Part shown: positions 11,935 through 12,788 of the stretch, one piece after another
How positions within the stretch are numbered: position 1 is the stretch's first letter
How the letters are laid out: the number at the start of each line of letters is the position of its first letter
Assembly: GCA_009785885.1 (NCBI GenBank)
Contig: WQUE01000143.1
Location: 1 to 12,788, forward strand
Direction: 5' to 3'
Source: Actinomycetes bacterium
GTDB taxonomy: Bacteria > Actinomycetota > Actinomycetes > Propionibacteriales > Propionibacteriaceae
Length of the DNA: 12,788 bases
Made by a program: the position numbers and the translations under genes
The notes under the pieces: model-generated
Told to the model about the DNA's origin: nothing
Databases searched by the model: none
Seen by the model: only the letters and a program-made list of their open reading frames with translations

Positions 11935-12788
11935 TCAGGCTTGGGCGGGACGAAACCAGCGAAGGCGCAAAGAGTTGCCGACAACGAACAGCGACGAACA
12001 GGCCATGGCAGCCCCGGCGATCATCGGGTTCAGCCATCCGGCGGCCGCCACCGGAATGGCGACGACGTTGTAGGCCAGCGCCCAGAAGAAGTTGGTCCGG
12101 ATCGTGCGGAAACAGACTCGCGCCAGCCGGACGGCGTCGACCGCCAGGGTCAGGTCCGCGCGCATCAGCGTCAGGTCGGCGGCCGCGATCGCCGCATCCG
12201 TGCCACCGCCCATCGCGATGCCGAGGTCTGCTTGGGCGAGCGCAGCCGCATCGTTGATCCCGTCGCCGACCATCGCGACGCGTCGTCCGGCGGCCTGGAG
12301 GGCGGCGATCGCCGCCACCTTGTCGGCCGGTGCGAGCGCGGCCCGGACGTCTTCGATGCCCGTCTGGGCGGCGACCGTGCGGGCCGGTCCTGGAGCGTCG
12401 CCGGTGAGCAGGACGGGTGCCAGGCCCAGGTGGCGGAAGGCGGCGACAGCGGCCGCGGCGTCCGGACGCACGGCGTCGTGCACCTCGAAGGTGCCGCGGA
12501 CGGCGCCGTCCCAGCCGACAGCGACGGCGGTCCCCGCGCCTTCGGCCGGAGGCGCCGAGGCGGTCTCATGGGAGGCCACTTCGGCGCCCACCCAATCCGG
12601 GCGTCCCAGGACCACGGCGTGGCCCGCCACGGCTGCCCTGATGCCCCGTCCCGGCACGGCGGTGGCCTGGGCGGCGGCGGGAACCGTAGGGGCGAGGGCG
12701 GCGATCGCCCGCGAGAGGGGATGCGACGAACCCGCCCCGGCCGCGGCGGCCACCGTCACCAGCTCGTCGCGTCCAGTCCCGGGAGACG
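11935..12788 (-). CDS. Cu(+)-exporting P1B-type ATPase, C-terminal part (5' end outside window)
   Basis: The minus-strand frame is open to the window edge and ends at 11935, so about 283 C-terminal residues are present; the metal-binding N-terminus, first six helices and the DKTGT phosphorylation site lie outside. Visible in order: GSSHPLSRAI, the HP motif of the nucleotide-binding domain; LLTGDAPGPA (TGD); MVGDGINDAAALAQADLGIAMGGGTD (hinge GDGxND); then two membrane helices with YN in FFWALAYNVVAIP and MxxSS in GAAMACSSLFVVGNS. YN plus MxxSS is the P1B-1 signature for monovalent copper (or silver), so it most likely pumps Cu(+) out of the cytoplasm (CopA-like). No truncation or frameshift is seen. 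The start codon cannot be assigned. No copper regulator or chaperone gene is visible in the window. Confidence 0.92.
   Translation of the reverse strand, partial: SPGTGRDELVTVAAAAGAGSSHPLSRAIAALAPTVPAAAQATAVPGRGIRAAVAGHAVVLGRPDWVGAEVASHETASAPPAEGAGTAVAVGWDGAVRGTFEVHDAVRPDAAAAVAAFRHLGLAPVLLTGDAPGPARTVAAQTGIEDVRAALAPADKVAAIAALQAAGRRVAMVGDGINDAAALAQADLGIAMGGGTDAAIAAADLTLMRADLTLAVDAVRLARVCFRTIRTNFFWALAYNVVAIPVAAAGWLNPMIAGAAMACSSLFVVGNSLRLRWFRPAQA

Noticed and set aside
11807..12073. Small plus-strand frame, including an ATG at 11911 preceded by GGAGG
   Set aside because: Most of it is antisense to the copper ATPase C-terminus, and its sequence shows no domain; the GGAGG-ATG spacing is too tight to be persuasive.

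Overview
The window is a GC-rich, gene-dense stretch of bacterial chromosome. Its core is the conserved actinobacterial translation/transcription locus: tRNA-Thr, tRNA-Met, rpmG, a HadA-HadB-like dehydratase gene, murB, tRNA-Trp, secE, nusG, rplK, rplA, rplJ and rplL. GC-rich codons, GTG/TTG starts, TANNNT -10 boxes, probable leaderless starts and actinobacterial-type acidic extensions on SecE and NusG all point to a high-GC actinomycete. A Propionibacteriales-like organism is my guess; the sequence does not prove it. I see no phage, transposase, CRISPR array or other mobile element.

Layout. 1-1795 (minus): a sugar-kinase (PfkB) gene cut by the window edge, overlapping or abutting psuG, probably a pseudouridine-breakdown pair. 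1945-2098 (plus): tRNA-Thr(GGT) and tRNA-Met(CAT). 2203-2373 (plus): rpmG, ending at a strong terminator shared with the convergent mqo (2461-3972, minus). 4213-6272 (plus): a fused MaoC-type dehydratase gene, apparently leaderless, overlapping murB by four bases. 6385-8219 (plus): tRNA-Trp, secE and nusG. 8296-9546 (plus): rplK and rplA, each with a structured RNA segment upstream. 9575-9606: terminator shared with the convergent rplJ-rplL pair (minus, 9637-10710). rplJ has its own promoter and a recognisable L10-type leader with an intrinsic attenuator. 10972-11607 (plus): an unknown four-helix membrane protein, divergent from rplJ. 11608-11934: no gene, but dense RNA-like hairpins, one with a six-cytosine loop. 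11935-12788 (minus): the C-terminal part of a Cu(+)-type P1B ATPase, running off the window.

How the parts fit. Most of the window serves gene expression: tRNAs, four ribosomal proteins of the stalk region and bL33, the elongation factor NusG, and the SecE translocon subunit. murB serves the cell wall, the dehydratase fatty-acid/acyl-CoA chemistry, and mqo the TCA cycle and respiratory chain. rplJL is inverted relative to rplKA and carries an independent L10-responsive attenuator, so stalk-protein supply is uncoupled from the secE-nusG-rplKA transcript.

I did not find a convincing new biological system. The points most worth a second look are the structured intergenic region at 11608-11934, the inverted rplJL unit with its attenuator, and the long acidic extensions on both SecE and NusG (NusG with an internal peptide repeat).
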